DNA from: an uncultured Pelagibacteraceae bacterium
Lineage (GTDB): Bacteria > Pseudomonadota > Alphaproteobacteria > Pelagibacterales > Pelagibacteraceae
Direction: 5' to 3'
Length of the DNA: 64,000 bases
Assembly: GCA_902543375.1 (NCBI GenBank)
Contig: CACBYE010000006.1
Span: 1 to 64,000 of the forward strand
Shown: one piece after another, positions 33,523 through 43,269 of the stretch
Layout of the letters: every line of letters begins with the position of its first letter
Numbering within the stretch: the first letter of the stretch is position 1
Made by a program: the position numbers and the translations under genes
Notes under the pieces: model-generated
Databases searched by the model: none
Told to the model about the DNA's origin: nothing
What the model saw: the letters and a program-made list of their open reading frames with translations, nothing else

Positions 33523-34227
33523 TTATTCTTTCTTGTCGGACTCTAAAGTGCCACTTAACATTTCATCAATATTTGAATAAATATCATCTTTTTTGTCATC
33601 TTGTTTTTCCTTATAAAACTTTCCCGTTCCAAAAATTGCATTATCAATATTAGTGCTATCTATTAGTCCTGCAGCGCCTAACTCATCAACAGTCGGTAAA
33701 TCGGATAATCTTTGAAGGTTAAAATGGCTTAAAAAATCGTCAGTAGTAACATATTGAATTGGTTTACCTGGGACATCTTTTCGACCACCCGGTTTGACCC
33801 AGTTTAGTTCCATCAAAATTTCAAGAGTATTTGTTCCAAAAGCAACACCTCTTATCTCTTCAATCTCAGCTCTTGTGACAGGTTGATGATAAACAATGAT
33901 TGAGAGCGTTTCTACTGCAGCTCTTGATAATTTTTTTTCAACAGTTTTTTCCTGTTTCATTATATTTGATAAATTTGGTGAGGTTCTAAATGACCATTTT
34001 TTAGAGATGCAAACTAGATTGATACCACGATCTAAATATTCGTCTTTTAATTTTAGCAAAATTTTTTCTACATCAGTTTTTTTAGAAATTTTATTTTCAA
34101 TAGTTTCAATATCTAAAGGCTCAGCAGCTGCAAAGATTATAGCCTCAATTTCTTTTTCAATCGATGATAATTTGCTTGGAAAATTTAAAATATTATTCTT
34201 TTTTCTTATATTTTTTTTATTCATCAT
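33523..34227 (-). CDS. scpB: Segregation and condensation protein B
   Basis: IEAIIFAAAEPLDIETI; AAVETLSIIVYHQPVTRAEIEEIRGV. Confidence 0.93.
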   Translation of the reverse strand: MMNKKNIRKKNNILNFPSKLSSIEKEIEAIIFAAAEPLDIETIENKISKKTDVEKILLKLKDEYLDRGINLVCISKKWSFRTSPNLSNIMKQEKTVEKKLSRAAVETLSIIVYHQPVTRAEIEEIRGVAFGTNTLEILMELNWVKPGGRKDVPGKPIQYVTTDDFLSHFNLQRLSDLPTVDELGAAGLIDSTNIDNAIFGTGKFYKEKQDDKKDDIYSNIDEMLSGTLESDKKE

Positions 34228-34961
34228 TTCTCTTTTATGTAAATTTCGTCGAAAAGATTATCTTGCTTTATATTTAAATTACCCTCTTTTACCAATTCAA
34301 GTGAACCAGCAAAAATACCTGCTTTACCAGATTTATGATGTTTTGAAACTTTTCTAAAGCCAATTGGTATTAGATCATCTAGTTTTTTCCAATCACTTAA
34401 TTTTCCAAAAAAATCTCTAATCGTTTTAATGCCCTCTTCTGCTGTAAATACAGGCAGTTTTGGGATATTAATTTTTTGAAAATCTTTTGTCATAATTATT
34501 GACGAATATGTTTTTAATAAATCAAACAAATTTAATTTGTATTCACTATTATAAATTGATTTAATACCAGCTCTCATTCCCCTGGTTCTGATCTCTCTTC
34601 CCAACCTTTTTCTTTTAAGCATCTGTTCTGATAGTAATCTGATTAATTCTAATTTTTTTAATTGCAATTTAAGTTTTTCAGCAACTTCGTGAACTTTAAA
34701 TTCTTCTTCAGGGGTTCCTGGTAAAAGAAGTTTTGATTTTAAATAGGCCAACCATGTAGCCATCAATAAATACTCAGAGGCAGTTTCTAAATTTAATTTC
34801 TTTTCTTCTGTTATAAATTTGTGAAATTGATCAGCTAGTCTAGTAATTGAAATATCTTCTAAATTAACTTTTTGTGATTTAGCTAAATCAAGAAGAACAT
34901 CTAAAGGACCGTTATAATTTTCTATATCAACATTGAATAATGATGAATCTCTTTCTACCAT
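34224..34961 (-). CDS. scpA: Segregation and condensation protein A
   Basis: FNVDIENYNGPLDVLLDLAKSQKVNLEDISITRLADQF; ASEYLLMATWLAYLKSKLLLP. Confidence 0.93.
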   Translation of the reverse strand: MVERDSSLFNVDIENYNGPLDVLLDLAKSQKVNLEDISITRLADQFHKFITEEKKLNLETASEYLLMATWLAYLKSKLLLPGTPEEEFKVHEVAEKLKLQLKKLELIRLLSEQMLKRKRLGREIRTRGMRAGIKSIYNSEYKLNLFDLLKTYSSIIMTKDFQKINIPKLPVFTAEEGIKTIRDFFGKLSDWKKLDDLIPIGFRKVSKHHKSGKAGIFAGSLELVKEGNLNIKQDNLFDEIYIKEK

Positions 34962-34970
34962 AAATTAATA

Positions 34971-35918
34971 TTAACTTATTATTTTGTAAAATTGGGATGT
35001 TTTTTTGATTATAAATTTGTTAATTATAGGTGAATTTTTACCAACAATTTCCATTTCTTTTAAGTTAGCATTGCAATATAAAACTAGATTACATCCAGCA
35101 CTAAACGCTCTAATTGTATTCTGACTTATACTATTTTTTAAGCTTTTCATTGATAAATCGTCGGATATTAAAATATTCTTAAAACCTATTTTTTTTCTTA
35201 TCAGCGATATCATCTTTTTAGAATGTGTTACTGTATTTTGAGCATCAATTTTTTTAAAAATTATATGTGCAGTCATTGCAAAAATAGAATTTTTTTTTTT
35301 AAAAGGAAAGAAATCTTTTTTTCTCAAATAATCTAATTTTTTATTAACAACAGGTGTAAAATGATGGCTATCAACCTTTGCTAGACCATGCCCAGGTATA
35401 TGTTTAATTACAGTCGCTATTCCATTTTGATGATAATTATTAATGCAAAAATCACCTATTTTAGATACAATTTTTGGATTGTACGAAAAAGATCTGTCTC
35501 CGATAATGTTAGATGATCCTTTTACTCTTAAATCAAGAACAGGAGATGTATTAATATTAACACCAATTAGCTTCAATAGTTGAGAAGTTTTATCAATAAA
35601 TAACTTATAAAAAGGACTAAACTCTTTGGAATTAGTAATGAATTTTTTACCAAAAAATTCAGATGTTAAATTATCAAAAGAGATTAAATTTTTTAACCTG
35701 TTTACTCTTCCACCCTCTTGATCGATTAGTATTGGATATTTATTATTTCTAAAAATTTTTCTTATAGAGGAAGTTAATTCTCTAGTCTGTTTAATGTTTT
35801 TGATATTTCTCGTAAATAAGATAACACCCCATGGTTTATACTTTTTAAGGAATTTTTTTTCTTTCAGTGTCAATCTAGTAGTTTTAACACCAACAATGAA
35901 GGCACGATAATTAATCAT
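34971..35918 (-). CDS. nagZ: Beta-N-acetylhexosaminidase (GH3)
   Basis: LIDQEGGRVNRL; VIKHIPGHGLAKVDSHHFTPVV; LISDDLSMKSL. Confidence 0.93.
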   Translation of the reverse strand: MINYRAFIVGVKTTRLTLKEKKFLKKYKPWGVILFTRNIKNIKQTRELTSSIRKIFRNNKYPILIDQEGGRVNRLKNLISFDNLTSEFFGKKFITNSKEFSPFYKLFIDKTSQLLKLIGVNINTSPVLDLRVKGSSNIIGDRSFSYNPKIVSKIGDFCINNYHQNGIATVIKHIPGHGLAKVDSHHFTPVVNKKLDYLRKKDFFPFKKKNSIFAMTAHIIFKKIDAQNTVTHSKKMISLIRKKIGFKNILISDDLSMKSLKNSISQNTIRAFSAGCNLVLYCNANLKEMEIVGKNSPIINKFIIKKTSQFYKIIS

Positions 35919-36174
35919 CTTGTTCTAAAAGTTCCCAAAAATTAAATTTTTTCTTCTTGTTATTATTTGATTTTTCTACATATTGGATAATATTTTTTGT
36001 GTCATTCTCTAAGATGGGAAGTTTATTTGAATATAGATCAATTTTTTTTTCAATATTGTTAAACGATCTATAAGAATTTTTTTTATTATTATCTGAAAAA
36101 TAATATTTTCCTACAAAAAAAAAGAATATGGAAATTATTATAGAAAATATTAAATATCTTAACTCTTTGAGCAT
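35911..36174 (-). CDS. Hypothetical small protein with N-terminal TM, at the usual position of a SPOR-domain gene
   Basis: ORF of 87 aa, overlaps nagZ start by 8 nt and abuts argS; N-terminal hydrophobic segment. Confidence 0.7.
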   Translation of the reverse strand: MLKELRYLIFSIIISIFFFFVGKYYFSDNNKKNSYRSFNNIEKKIDLYSNKLPILENDTKNIIQYVEKSNNNKKKKFNFWELLEQDD

Positions 36175-37904
36175 TACATTTTTTTTGGAGTTGAAACACC
36201 AACAATATTCATACCAGATTTAATTATATTCGAGATAGATTTTAAGAATATTAACTTATCATCTGATATTTCATTTTTATTATTAATAAATCTTTTTTCA
36301 GGATTTTCTTTGCCTAAATTCCAATATGAGTGAAATAAAGATGATAATTCATATAGGTATGTAGGGATTCTATGTGGCTCAAGATTATTACAAGAATTAT
36401 CTATACACTTTGGCCACTCGGAAATTTTTTTTAAAATATCAATTTCATCTTCAGAATACTCAAAGTTATAACTTTCAATTTTTAATTCTGAGTCTAAATC
36501 TTTATTGAGATGGCTAAAAACAGAAGCTATTCTCGCATAACAATATTGAACATAATAGAGAGGATTATCTTTAGATTTTTCAACAACGCTATCAAAGTCA
36601 AAATCTAGTTCAACATCACTACTTCTATTTAACATTATAAATCTTGTAGCATCTTTACCAACTTCATTTATCAAATCATCTATTGTTATGTAATCCCCTT
36701 TCCTTTTTGACATCTTAAAAGGTTTTTTATTTTTGATGAGTTTAACAAGTTGGCTTACTTTGCAAGTGAGTTTATCTTTTGAGCTCGATAGAGCCTCAAC
36801 AGATGAAGTTATTCTTTTAATATATCCAGCATGGTCAGCACCCAAAATGTTAATTAATTGATCAAATTTTCTATCTAACTTATTTTTGTGGTAAGCAACA
36901 TCGCTTGCAAAATAAGTCCACGTGCCATCAGATTTTTGTAATGCTCTATCTTTATCGTCTCCAAAATCTGTCGATCTAAAAAGTAATTGTTCTCGCTCAA
37001 TCCAATTTTTATCATTCTCACCAGCTGGTGCTTTTATTTTACCTTTATAAATAAATTTATTTTTTTCAAGAAAATCAATCACTTTTTTTACCTCATGATT
37101 TTTAACTAGTTTTTTTTCACTAATAAAATTGTCATGGTTTATACCAAGACTATTAAGATTTTTTTTAATTAAGGAAAGTGCTTCACCAATTGATAATTCG
37201 GTAAGTTTTTCGGAAATATTATCAAAATTTTTTAAATCAATATCTTTATTGGAACTCAAAATGTTTTTTGCAAAATCGATTAGATAATCACCAGGATATA
37301 AATCTTCATTATTAGGGAATGGTTCATTTAAAGAAATTTCTCGCATTCTAAAGTAAACTGATTTTGTAAAGTTAATAATTTGATTACCATAGTCATTCAC
37401 GTAATATTCTCTTGTAACTTTGTGATTATTAAACAATAGTATATTTGCGATTACGTCACCTATAATTGCTCCTCTACAATGACCAACGTGAAGAGGTCCT
37501 GTAGGATTAGCAGAGACAAATTCTATTAGATAATTTTTCTTTTTTTCTTTTGTATTAACTCCATATGTTTTAAAATTTTCGATAATTTCTTTGATGAAAT
37601 TAGTCCAAAAAATTGGTTTAAATTTTAAGTTAATAAAACCAGGTTTTACAATGTTTGCTTCTTCAATAAAATCGTCTCTTTTCTTAATTAATTTAGCGAG
37701 ATCATCAGCTAAATCCATTGGTGATTTCTTATTAATTTTTGATAAAACCATTGCAACATTTGTTGAAATATCCGAATTAAATTTTTTAGGAGGTAATTCT
37801 GTATTTATACCTTCTAAAGTATCTGGCAAAATTATTTCGCCTTTATCAGAGAGGTTCAAAATAATTATTTTAATTTTTTCTAAATATTGGTCAAAAATAT
37901 TCAT
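36174..37904 (-). CDS. argS: Arginyl-tRNA synthetase
   Basis: VEFVSANPTGPLHVGHCRGAIIGD; KMSKRKGDYITIDDL. Confidence 0.95.
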   Translation of the reverse strand: MNIFDQYLEKIKIIILNLSDKGEIILPDTLEGINTELPPKKFNSDISTNVAMVLSKINKKSPMDLADDLAKLIKKRDDFIEEANIVKPGFINLKFKPIFWTNFIKEIIENFKTYGVNTKEKKKNYLIEFVSANPTGPLHVGHCRGAIIGDVIANILLFNNHKVTREYYVNDYGNQIINFTKSVYFRMREISLNEPFPNNEDLYPGDYLIDFAKNILSSNKDIDLKNFDNISEKLTELSIGEALSLIKKNLNSLGINHDNFISEKKLVKNHEVKKVIDFLEKNKFIYKGKIKAPAGENDKNWIEREQLLFRSTDFGDDKDRALQKSDGTWTYFASDVAYHKNKLDRKFDQLINILGADHAGYIKRITSSVEALSSSKDKLTCKVSQLVKLIKNKKPFKMSKRKGDYITIDDLINEVGKDATRFIMLNRSSDVELDFDFDSVVEKSKDNPLYYVQYCYARIASVFSHLNKDLDSELKIESYNFEYSEDEIDILKKISEWPKCIDNSCNNLEPHRIPTYLYELSSLFHSYWNLGKENPEKRFINNKNEISDDKLIFLKSISNIIKSGMNIVGVSTPKKM

Positions 37905-39019
37905 TTAAAATTTTTGTGAAGGTTGATTGCATATCTATCAGTCATTCCTGAGATAAAATCTGAAATAGCTCTGTACTTATCCTTTGAAAGTTGTTTTTTT
38001 GAAATAAATTTTGTGGGATTTAATTTAATTTTTTTAAATAATCTATTTATAATTGATTTACCCTTGTTATTTTTATTGAGCACATTCTTATTATTATACA
38101 TTTTAGTTTTTAAAAAGTATCTTATTTCATTATCAGAATTTTTTATATCATCAGAAAAATCAACTATCAAAGAGGTTGTTTTATTTATATCTTTCAAACT
38201 TTGAATATTATTATCAACTAAATTTTTTTTGGTATTTCTAATTAGATCTTTTATCATTAAATCAATCGAGTCTCTTACAATTTGATATATTGCGATTTTG
38301 TAATTCTGTTTATTTATTTTTTTTTTATATTTTTTATAAATGTCTTTAAAAAAATTAATTTCCACTAACTCCTCTAATTTGAATAAATTTGCATTTATTC
38401 CGTCTTGAATATCATGGTTATTATAAGCTATATCATCTGAAATAGCAGAAATTTGAGCTTCTATCGATGGATATGTTTTAAAGTTAATCATATTTTTAAA
38501 TTTTTTAATGCCAATTAATCTATCAACCAAGTCTAGATCATCTACTGGTCCATTATGTTTTAAAAGTCCCTCTAATGTTTCAATAGATAAGTTTAAACCA
38601 TTATATTTGAGATACTTATTTTCTAAAAGCATTACAATACGCAATGTTTGTAAATTATGATCAAAACCTCCATGCTCTTCCATACATTCATTTAAAGCAT
38701 TCTCACCTGCATGACCAAAGGGCGTATGTCCTAAATCATGTGCAAGACTTAAAGTTTCAGCTAAATCTTCATTTAAATTTAAATATCGTGTTATAGATCT
38801 CGCTATTTGAGCAACTTCCATAGAATGAGTAATTCGAGTTCTATAATGATCCCCTTCAGTATTCACAAATACCTGTGTTTTATGTTTTAGTCTTCTAAAG
38901 GAAGCACTGTGAATAATACGATCCCTATCCCTTTGAAACGGACTTCTATATTTTGTTACCGATTCTTTAAATATTCTACCTTTACTTTTAAATTGACCAA
39001 TTGGTGAGTATTTTTTCAT
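37901..39019 (-). CDS. dgt: dGTP triphosphohydrolase family (HD domain)
   Basis: FQRDRDRIIHSASFRRLKHKTQVF; THSMEVAQIARSI; LAHDLGHTPFGHAGE. Confidence 0.92.
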   Translation of the reverse strand: MKKYSPIGQFKSKGRIFKESVTKYRSPFQRDRDRIIHSASFRRLKHKTQVFVNTEGDHYRTRITHSMEVAQIARSITRYLNLNEDLAETLSLAHDLGHTPFGHAGENALNECMEEHGGFDHNLQTLRIVMLLENKYLKYNGLNLSIETLEGLLKHNGPVDDLDLVDRLIGIKKFKNMINFKTYPSIEAQISAISDDIAYNNHDIQDGINANLFKLEELVEINFFKDIYKKYKKKINKQNYKIAIYQIVRDSIDLMIKDLIRNTKKNLVDNNIQSLKDINKTTSLIVDFSDDIKNSDNEIRYFLKTKMYNNKNVLNKNNKGKSIINRLFKKIKLNPTKFISKKQLSKDKYRAISDFISGMTDRYAINLHKNFK

Positions 39020-39069
39020 CCTTTAAAATAAAATTATAAGTATTATATTAGTAATACCAATGATCACTC

Positions 39070-39387
39070 ATGATAAAAGAAATTAAATTTACTGAAAAAG
39101 CCCTTAAACAGATCAATGTTTTGTTATCAAAAAAAGATAAAGGATCTTTTTTTAGAATCGCTATTAAAGGTGGTGGTTGCTCAGGCTTCCAATATGAATT
39201 TACTTTTGACAATGAAAAAGCAGCAGATGATTTAAATTATGAGAATATATTGATAGATAAGACATCTGCTGATTTATTAAAGGGGTCGGAAATAGACTAT
39301 GTTTCCGAATTAATTGGAGAACAATTCAAAATAACTAATCCACAAACCAAATCATCTTGTGGTTGTGGTGTTTCTTTTTCTCTTTAA
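39070..39387 (+). CDS. Iron-sulfur carrier protein, HesB/IscA/ErpA family
   Basis: GGGCSGFQYEF; C-terminal SSCGCGVSF. Confidence 0.94.
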   Translation: MIKEIKFTEKALKQINVLLSKKDKGSFFRIAIKGGGCSGFQYEFTFDNEKAADDLNYENILIDKTSADLLKGSEIDYVSELIGEQFKITNPQTKSSCGCGVSFSL

Positions 39388-40163
39388 TGATTATTTCCTC
39401 GTGGAATGTTAATTCTGTTCGAGCACGTATTGAAAATATTAAAAGTTATCTTCTAAAATATAAACCAGATATTTTAATGATGCAGGAAATCAAAACTGAA
39501 GAAATAAATTTTCCTTTTGATGATTTTTCTTCAATGGATTATGAAAATCATGTATTTGGTCAAAAGAGCTACAATGGTGTTGCAATAATTTCAAAAAAAA
39601 AATTGAAGAATATCAGAACAGATTTAATAAAAGATAAACTAAAACAATCGAGGATAATCTCAGCTGAACTTGAATATAAAAAGAAAAATGTTCAATTAAT
39701 TAACATTTATACTCCAAACGGTAATCCTGTTGATACTGAAAAATATGATTACAAAAAAAAATGGCTAAATGATTTAATAAAACAATTAAAAAACCTAATT
39801 AAAAAAAATCAAAATATAATTCTAGCAGGTGACTTTAATATTATTCCAGCAGCAGAAGATGTTTATAATCCAAAAAGCTTTGAAGACGATGCTTTGTTTA
39901 GATTGGAAATTAGAAAAAAACTAAGAGAAATGATTAATCTAGGTTTTAATGATGTTTATAGACATTTTAATGAGACTAAAGAAGGATATACCTTTTGGGA
40001 TTACATGAGAGGAGCGTGGCAAAAAAATAATGGTATGAGAATAGATCATTTTTTAGTGTCAAATTCTTTAATAGATCAAATTAAGTCTATAAACATAAAT
40101 AAAGATCCTAGAGGAAGAGAAAAACCCTCAGATCATACTCCAATAGAAATAACTTTAATTTAA
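39387..40163 (+). CDS. xthA: Exodeoxyribonuclease III
   Basis: IISSWNVNSVRARIENI; LMMQEIKTE; AGDFNIIPAAEDVYNP; SDHTPIEI. ATG at 39387 overlaps the previous stop (taATG); the ORF-track start at 39357 adds a non-homologous MWLWCFFFSL. Confidence 0.92.
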   Translation: MIISSWNVNSVRARIENIKSYLLKYKPDILMMQEIKTEEINFPFDDFSSMDYENHVFGQKSYNGVAIISKKKLKNIRTDLIKDKLKQSRIISAELEYKKKNVQLINIYTPNGNPVDTEKYDYKKKWLNDLIKQLKNLIKKNQNIILAGDFNIIPAAEDVYNPKSFEDDALFRLEIRKKLREMINLGFNDVYRHFNETKEGYTFWDYMRGAWQKNNGMRIDHFLVSNSLIDQIKSININKDPRGREKPSDHTPIEITLI

Positions 40164-41218
40164 CAACCTTTGAAAGATTTTGACATGTTTCCGATCAATT
40201 GAAAATATAAATCTTTACCAGGGTCAAGTGTAGCTCCTAACGGATCTATAACTCCTGTTGCAATATTCGTATCTTTTGCAACTGCCTTGATAATATCTGG
40301 ATTGAATTGAGGTTCTGAAAATATACAACTCACTTTATCATGTTCAATTATTTCTCTAATTTCAGCTAATTGTTCGGCTCCAGGCATTACATCTGTATTA
40401 ACAGTAAATGCTCCTAGAATATTTACACCAAATCTTTTTTCGAAATATTGATATGCATCATGAAAAACAATTGATCTAAAATCTTTATTTAAATCGGATT
40501 TTACTTTTTTAGTAAGCTTATCTAAATCTTTGTGAGCTTTTTTAAGGTTGGCTTTATATTTCGTCTCATTCTTTTTGTCATTTTCGATCAGATGTTCTGC
40601 CATTTCACTCAAAATTACTTTTGCATTCATAGGATCTAACCAAATGTGTGGATCAAATTCACCGTGCGCATGACCTTCGTGTCCGTGACCATGATCATCA
40701 TGGTCGTCTTCTTTATGCCCCTCTTTGTCATGATCATCATCATGTCCATGTTCTTTATCTTTATCATGGTCGTGATCGTCGTGATCATCCTCTTTTTTCG
40801 CATGATCATCATGATCATCCTCTTTGTGCCCATGATCATCATGTTCCTCAAAAATATTTCTTTCTCTAAATTTAAGTTTAGTTAAACCTTTAATTTCCAT
40901 TAACTCAATTTTTTCAGCTTTTTTTGCAATAGACTTCAGTGGTTTTTCTAAGAAACTTTCTATATCTTCACCAACCCAAAATATAATGTCTGCATTTTGG
41001 ATCATTTTTGCATGTGATGGCTTAAGTGCAAATCCATGTGGGGAGGCGTAACCATCAACAATTAAATCTGGTTTCCCAACACCATCCATCAGATAACTTG
41101 CAAGAGAATGAATTGGTTTAATTGTTGCTACAACTTTGATTTCAGCATTAACGGGTGTAAAAATTGTTAAGAATGATAATAATGATAATAATAATGGAAG
41201 TTTTTTAAAAGTTTTCAT
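40160..41218 (-). CDS. znuA: Zinc ABC transporter substrate-binding protein with long His/Asp-rich loop
   Basis: IKVVATIKPIHSLASYLMDGVGKPDLIVDGYASPHGFALKPSHAKMIQNADIIFWVG; His-rich stretch; next to znuCB/zur. Confidence 0.94.
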   Translation of the reverse strand: MKTFKKLPLLLSLLSFLTIFTPVNAEIKVVATIKPIHSLASYLMDGVGKPDLIVDGYASPHGFALKPSHAKMIQNADIIFWVGEDIESFLEKPLKSIAKKAEKIELMEIKGLTKLKFRERNIFEEHDDHGHKEDDHDDHAKKEDDHDDHDHDKDKEHGHDDDHDKEGHKEDDHDDHGHGHEGHAHGEFDPHIWLDPMNAKVILSEMAEHLIENDKKNETKYKANLKKAHKDLDKLTKKVKSDLNKDFRSIVFHDAYQYFEKRFGVNILGAFTVNTDVMPGAEQLAEIREIIEHDKVSCIFSEPQFNPDIIKAVAKDTNIATGVIDPLGATLDPGKDLYFQLIGNMSKSFKGC

Positions 41219-41236
41219 AGTTTAATTAAGTTAAAT

Positions 41237-41251
41237 TGTTATAATATAACA
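41237..41251. promoter_or_regulatory. Zur-box-like palindrome 1
   Basis: TGTTATA-A-TATAACA, perfect 7-1-7 palindrome matching known Zur operator pattern (GTTATANTATAAC), between znuA and znuC. Confidence 0.88.
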
Positions 41252-41254
41252 TTT

Positions 41255-41269
41255 TGTAATAATATAACG
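41255..41269. promoter_or_regulatory. Zur-box-like palindrome 2
   Basis: TGTAATA-A-TATAACG, imperfect copy centred 18 bp from box 1. Confidence 0.7.
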
Positions 41270-41289
41270 TTTGTAAGTCAAGAGATAAA

Positions 41290-42036
41290 ATGAGTTCTAA
41301 TCAAAATATATTGGTCAAATTGAAAGATGCCGGCTTTAAAATAAATGACAAATGGCTTGTCCAAGGAGTTTCATTTCAAGTTGAAAAAGGTAAAATAGTT
41401 ACTCTCATTGGACCGAATGGGTCAGGAAAAAGCACCACTGCAAAAATTGCTTTAGGAATTTATAAAAAAATCGAGGGCGCAGTTGAAAAATTCACTAATA
41501 AGGTTGGATATGTTCCCCAAAAAATTTCAATTGATTGGACGTTACCACTTAGAGTTAATGATTTCATGGTACTTACTGAAAATCTTAAGTCTGAAACAAT
41601 AGATGAAGCTTTATCGTTAACTGGTGTTATTCATTTAAAAGATAAAAATTTAGGTGATTTATCTGGTGGTGAATTTCAAAGAGTATTGCTTGCTAGAGCT
41701 ATATCAAAAAAACCTGACTTGCTGGTACTTGATGAGCCAGTTCAAGGCGTAGATTTTACTGGTGAAATAGCATTATACGAACTAATCAAGAAAATTTCTG
41801 ATGAACTTAATTGTGGTATTTTATTAATCTCTCATGACTTACATACTGTAATGAGTGCTACAGACCATGTGGTTTGTCTAAATGGTCATGTATGTTGCTC
41901 GGGATCACCTATAGATGTTGCAAAAAATAACGAATATAAAGCGCTATTTGGTGAGCAAGCTTCACAAATATTGTCAAGGTATGAACATAAACACGATCAT
42001 ATTCATACTAATGAAGGAAAAATTAAAAAAAATTAA
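41290..42036 (+). CDS. znuC: Zinc ABC transporter ATP-binding protein
   Basis: LIGPNGSGKSTT Walker A; LSGGEFQRVLLARAI; C-terminal His-containing tail KHDHIHTNEG. Confidence 0.93.
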   Translation: MSSNQNILVKLKDAGFKINDKWLVQGVSFQVEKGKIVTLIGPNGSGKSTTAKIALGIYKKIEGAVEKFTNKVGYVPQKISIDWTLPLRVNDFMVLTENLKSETIDEALSLTGVIHLKDKNLGDLSGGEFQRVLLARAISKKPDLLVLDEPVQGVDFTGEIALYELIKKISDELNCGILLISHDLHTVMSATDHVVCLNGHVCCSGSPIDVAKNNEYKALFGEQASQILSRYEHKHDHIHTNEGKIKKN

Positions 42037-42840
42037 ATGTTTGATGATTTTTTTATAAGAGCTTTAGTAGCAGGAATTGGAGTTGCTTTAGTAACCGGAC
42101 CTCTTGGTTGTTTTGTAGTTTGGAGAAGGTTATCATACTTTGGTGATACTCTGGCCCACTCTGCTTTATTGGGAGTAACATTAGCCTTTACAATGGAATT
42201 CAACATTGCAATATCTGTATTTATAATTTCTTCCTTAATAGCGTTAACTTTAATACAACTTCAAAAAAGAACTAATCTTCCAGGAGATGCCTTGCTTGGA
42301 CTTTTAGCTCACTCATCTTTAGCAGTTGGGCTTGTTGTCATAGGTTTTTTAACATTTATTAGATTTGATATCATGGGATTATTGTTTGGTGACATATTAG
42401 CAGTGACGGTAGATGATTTATTAATCATATGGATTGGAGGAGCTATAATTCTCTTAATTCTAAAGTTGATTTGGAAGCCCTTATTTGCATCAACAGTTAA
42501 TTATGAATTAGCGGAAGCTGAAGGTTTAAATCCTGATAGAGCTAAAGCTATATTCACAATTTTAATGGCAGCAATCATTGCTATATCAATTAAAATGGTC
42601 GGATTATTATTGATTACTGGAATGTTAATTATACCTGCAGCAATGGCTCGAAATATTTCAACGAGTCCACAAAAAATGGTTGTCTACTCAATTATAGGAG
42701 GTTTGTTGTCAGTAATTTTAGGATTATTTTCCTCACTGGAGTTTAACACTTCATCAGGACCTTCAATTATAACTGCTGCTTTTTTGTTGTTTATAATCTC
42801 ATTATTTAGAATCAAACAAACAATTAAATTGAAAAATTAA
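42037..42840 (+). CDS. znuB: Zinc ABC transporter permease
   Basis: GPLGCFVVWRRLSYFGDTLAHSALLGV ABC-3 family. Confidence 0.94.
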   Translation: MFDDFFIRALVAGIGVALVTGPLGCFVVWRRLSYFGDTLAHSALLGVTLAFTMEFNIAISVFIISSLIALTLIQLQKRTNLPGDALLGLLAHSSLAVGLVVIGFLTFIRFDIMGLLFGDILAVTVDDLLIIWIGGAIILLILKLIWKPLFASTVNYELAEAEGLNPDRAKAIFTILMAAIIAISIKMVGLLLITGMLIIPAAMARNISTSPQKMVVYSIIGGLLSVILGLFSSLEFNTSSGPSIITAAFLLFIISLFRIKQTIKLKN

Positions 42841-42856
42841 TTAGGAAAATGTAAAA

Positions 42857-43261
42857 ATGAGTAAAATGCAAAATCTCTCAAAAAATCAACAAATTATTTT
42901 TGATTTAATCGATAAATCTCCAGAACCTCTAAAAGCTTATTCAATACTATTTAATGTGCAAAAAAGAGGTATTAAAGCCCCATTACAAGTTTATAGAGCA
43001 TTAGACAAATTAGTTGAAATTGGAAAAATTCATAAAATTGAAAGCAGAAACGCTTTCATTGCCTGTCAAAATTCAAGTTGTCAAATCTCAAAAGCTACAG
43101 CTTTTTCAATATGTGAAAGTTGTGAAAAAGTTACAGAGATTAATAATTCTAATCTTTCAAAATATCTTACAGGGTTTAAAGATAAAAATGGAATGAAATA
43201 TAACAAATATAACCTTGAATTTTTTGGATTATGCAAAAAATGTGTATCTAAAAAAAGTTAA
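42857..43261 (+). CDS. zur: Fur-family transcriptional regulator, probable Zur
   Basis: Fur-like winged helix (APLQVYRALDKLVEIGKIHKIESRNAFIAC), CxxC motifs, genomic context with znu genes. Confidence 0.87.
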   Translation: MSKMQNLSKNQQIIFDLIDKSPEPLKAYSILFNVQKRGIKAPLQVYRALDKLVEIGKIHKIESRNAFIACQNSSCQISKATAFSICESCEKVTEINNSNLSKYLTGFKDKNGMKYNKYNLEFFGLCKKCVSKKS

Positions 43262-43269
43262 AGCCATTA

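Noticed and set aside
33896-34357. 153-aa + strand ORF
   Set aside because: Antisense to scpB/scpA, both with strong motifs and no space for a separate gene.
40646-40856. Considered CRISPR-like or tandem repeat array
   Set aside because: Repeat units are coding (His-rich loop in frame in znuA), irregular and without spacers.
40636-40885. Overlapping ORFs 40636..40851 (-), 40646..40885 (+), 40648..40869 (+)
   Set aside because: Low-complexity frames created by the His/Asp-rich repeat of znuA; compositions (Met/Ile/Val- or His-runs) are artefacts.
43014-43196. 60-aa ORF on + strand in another frame of zur
   Set aside because: Alternative frame of a recognised Fur-family gene.
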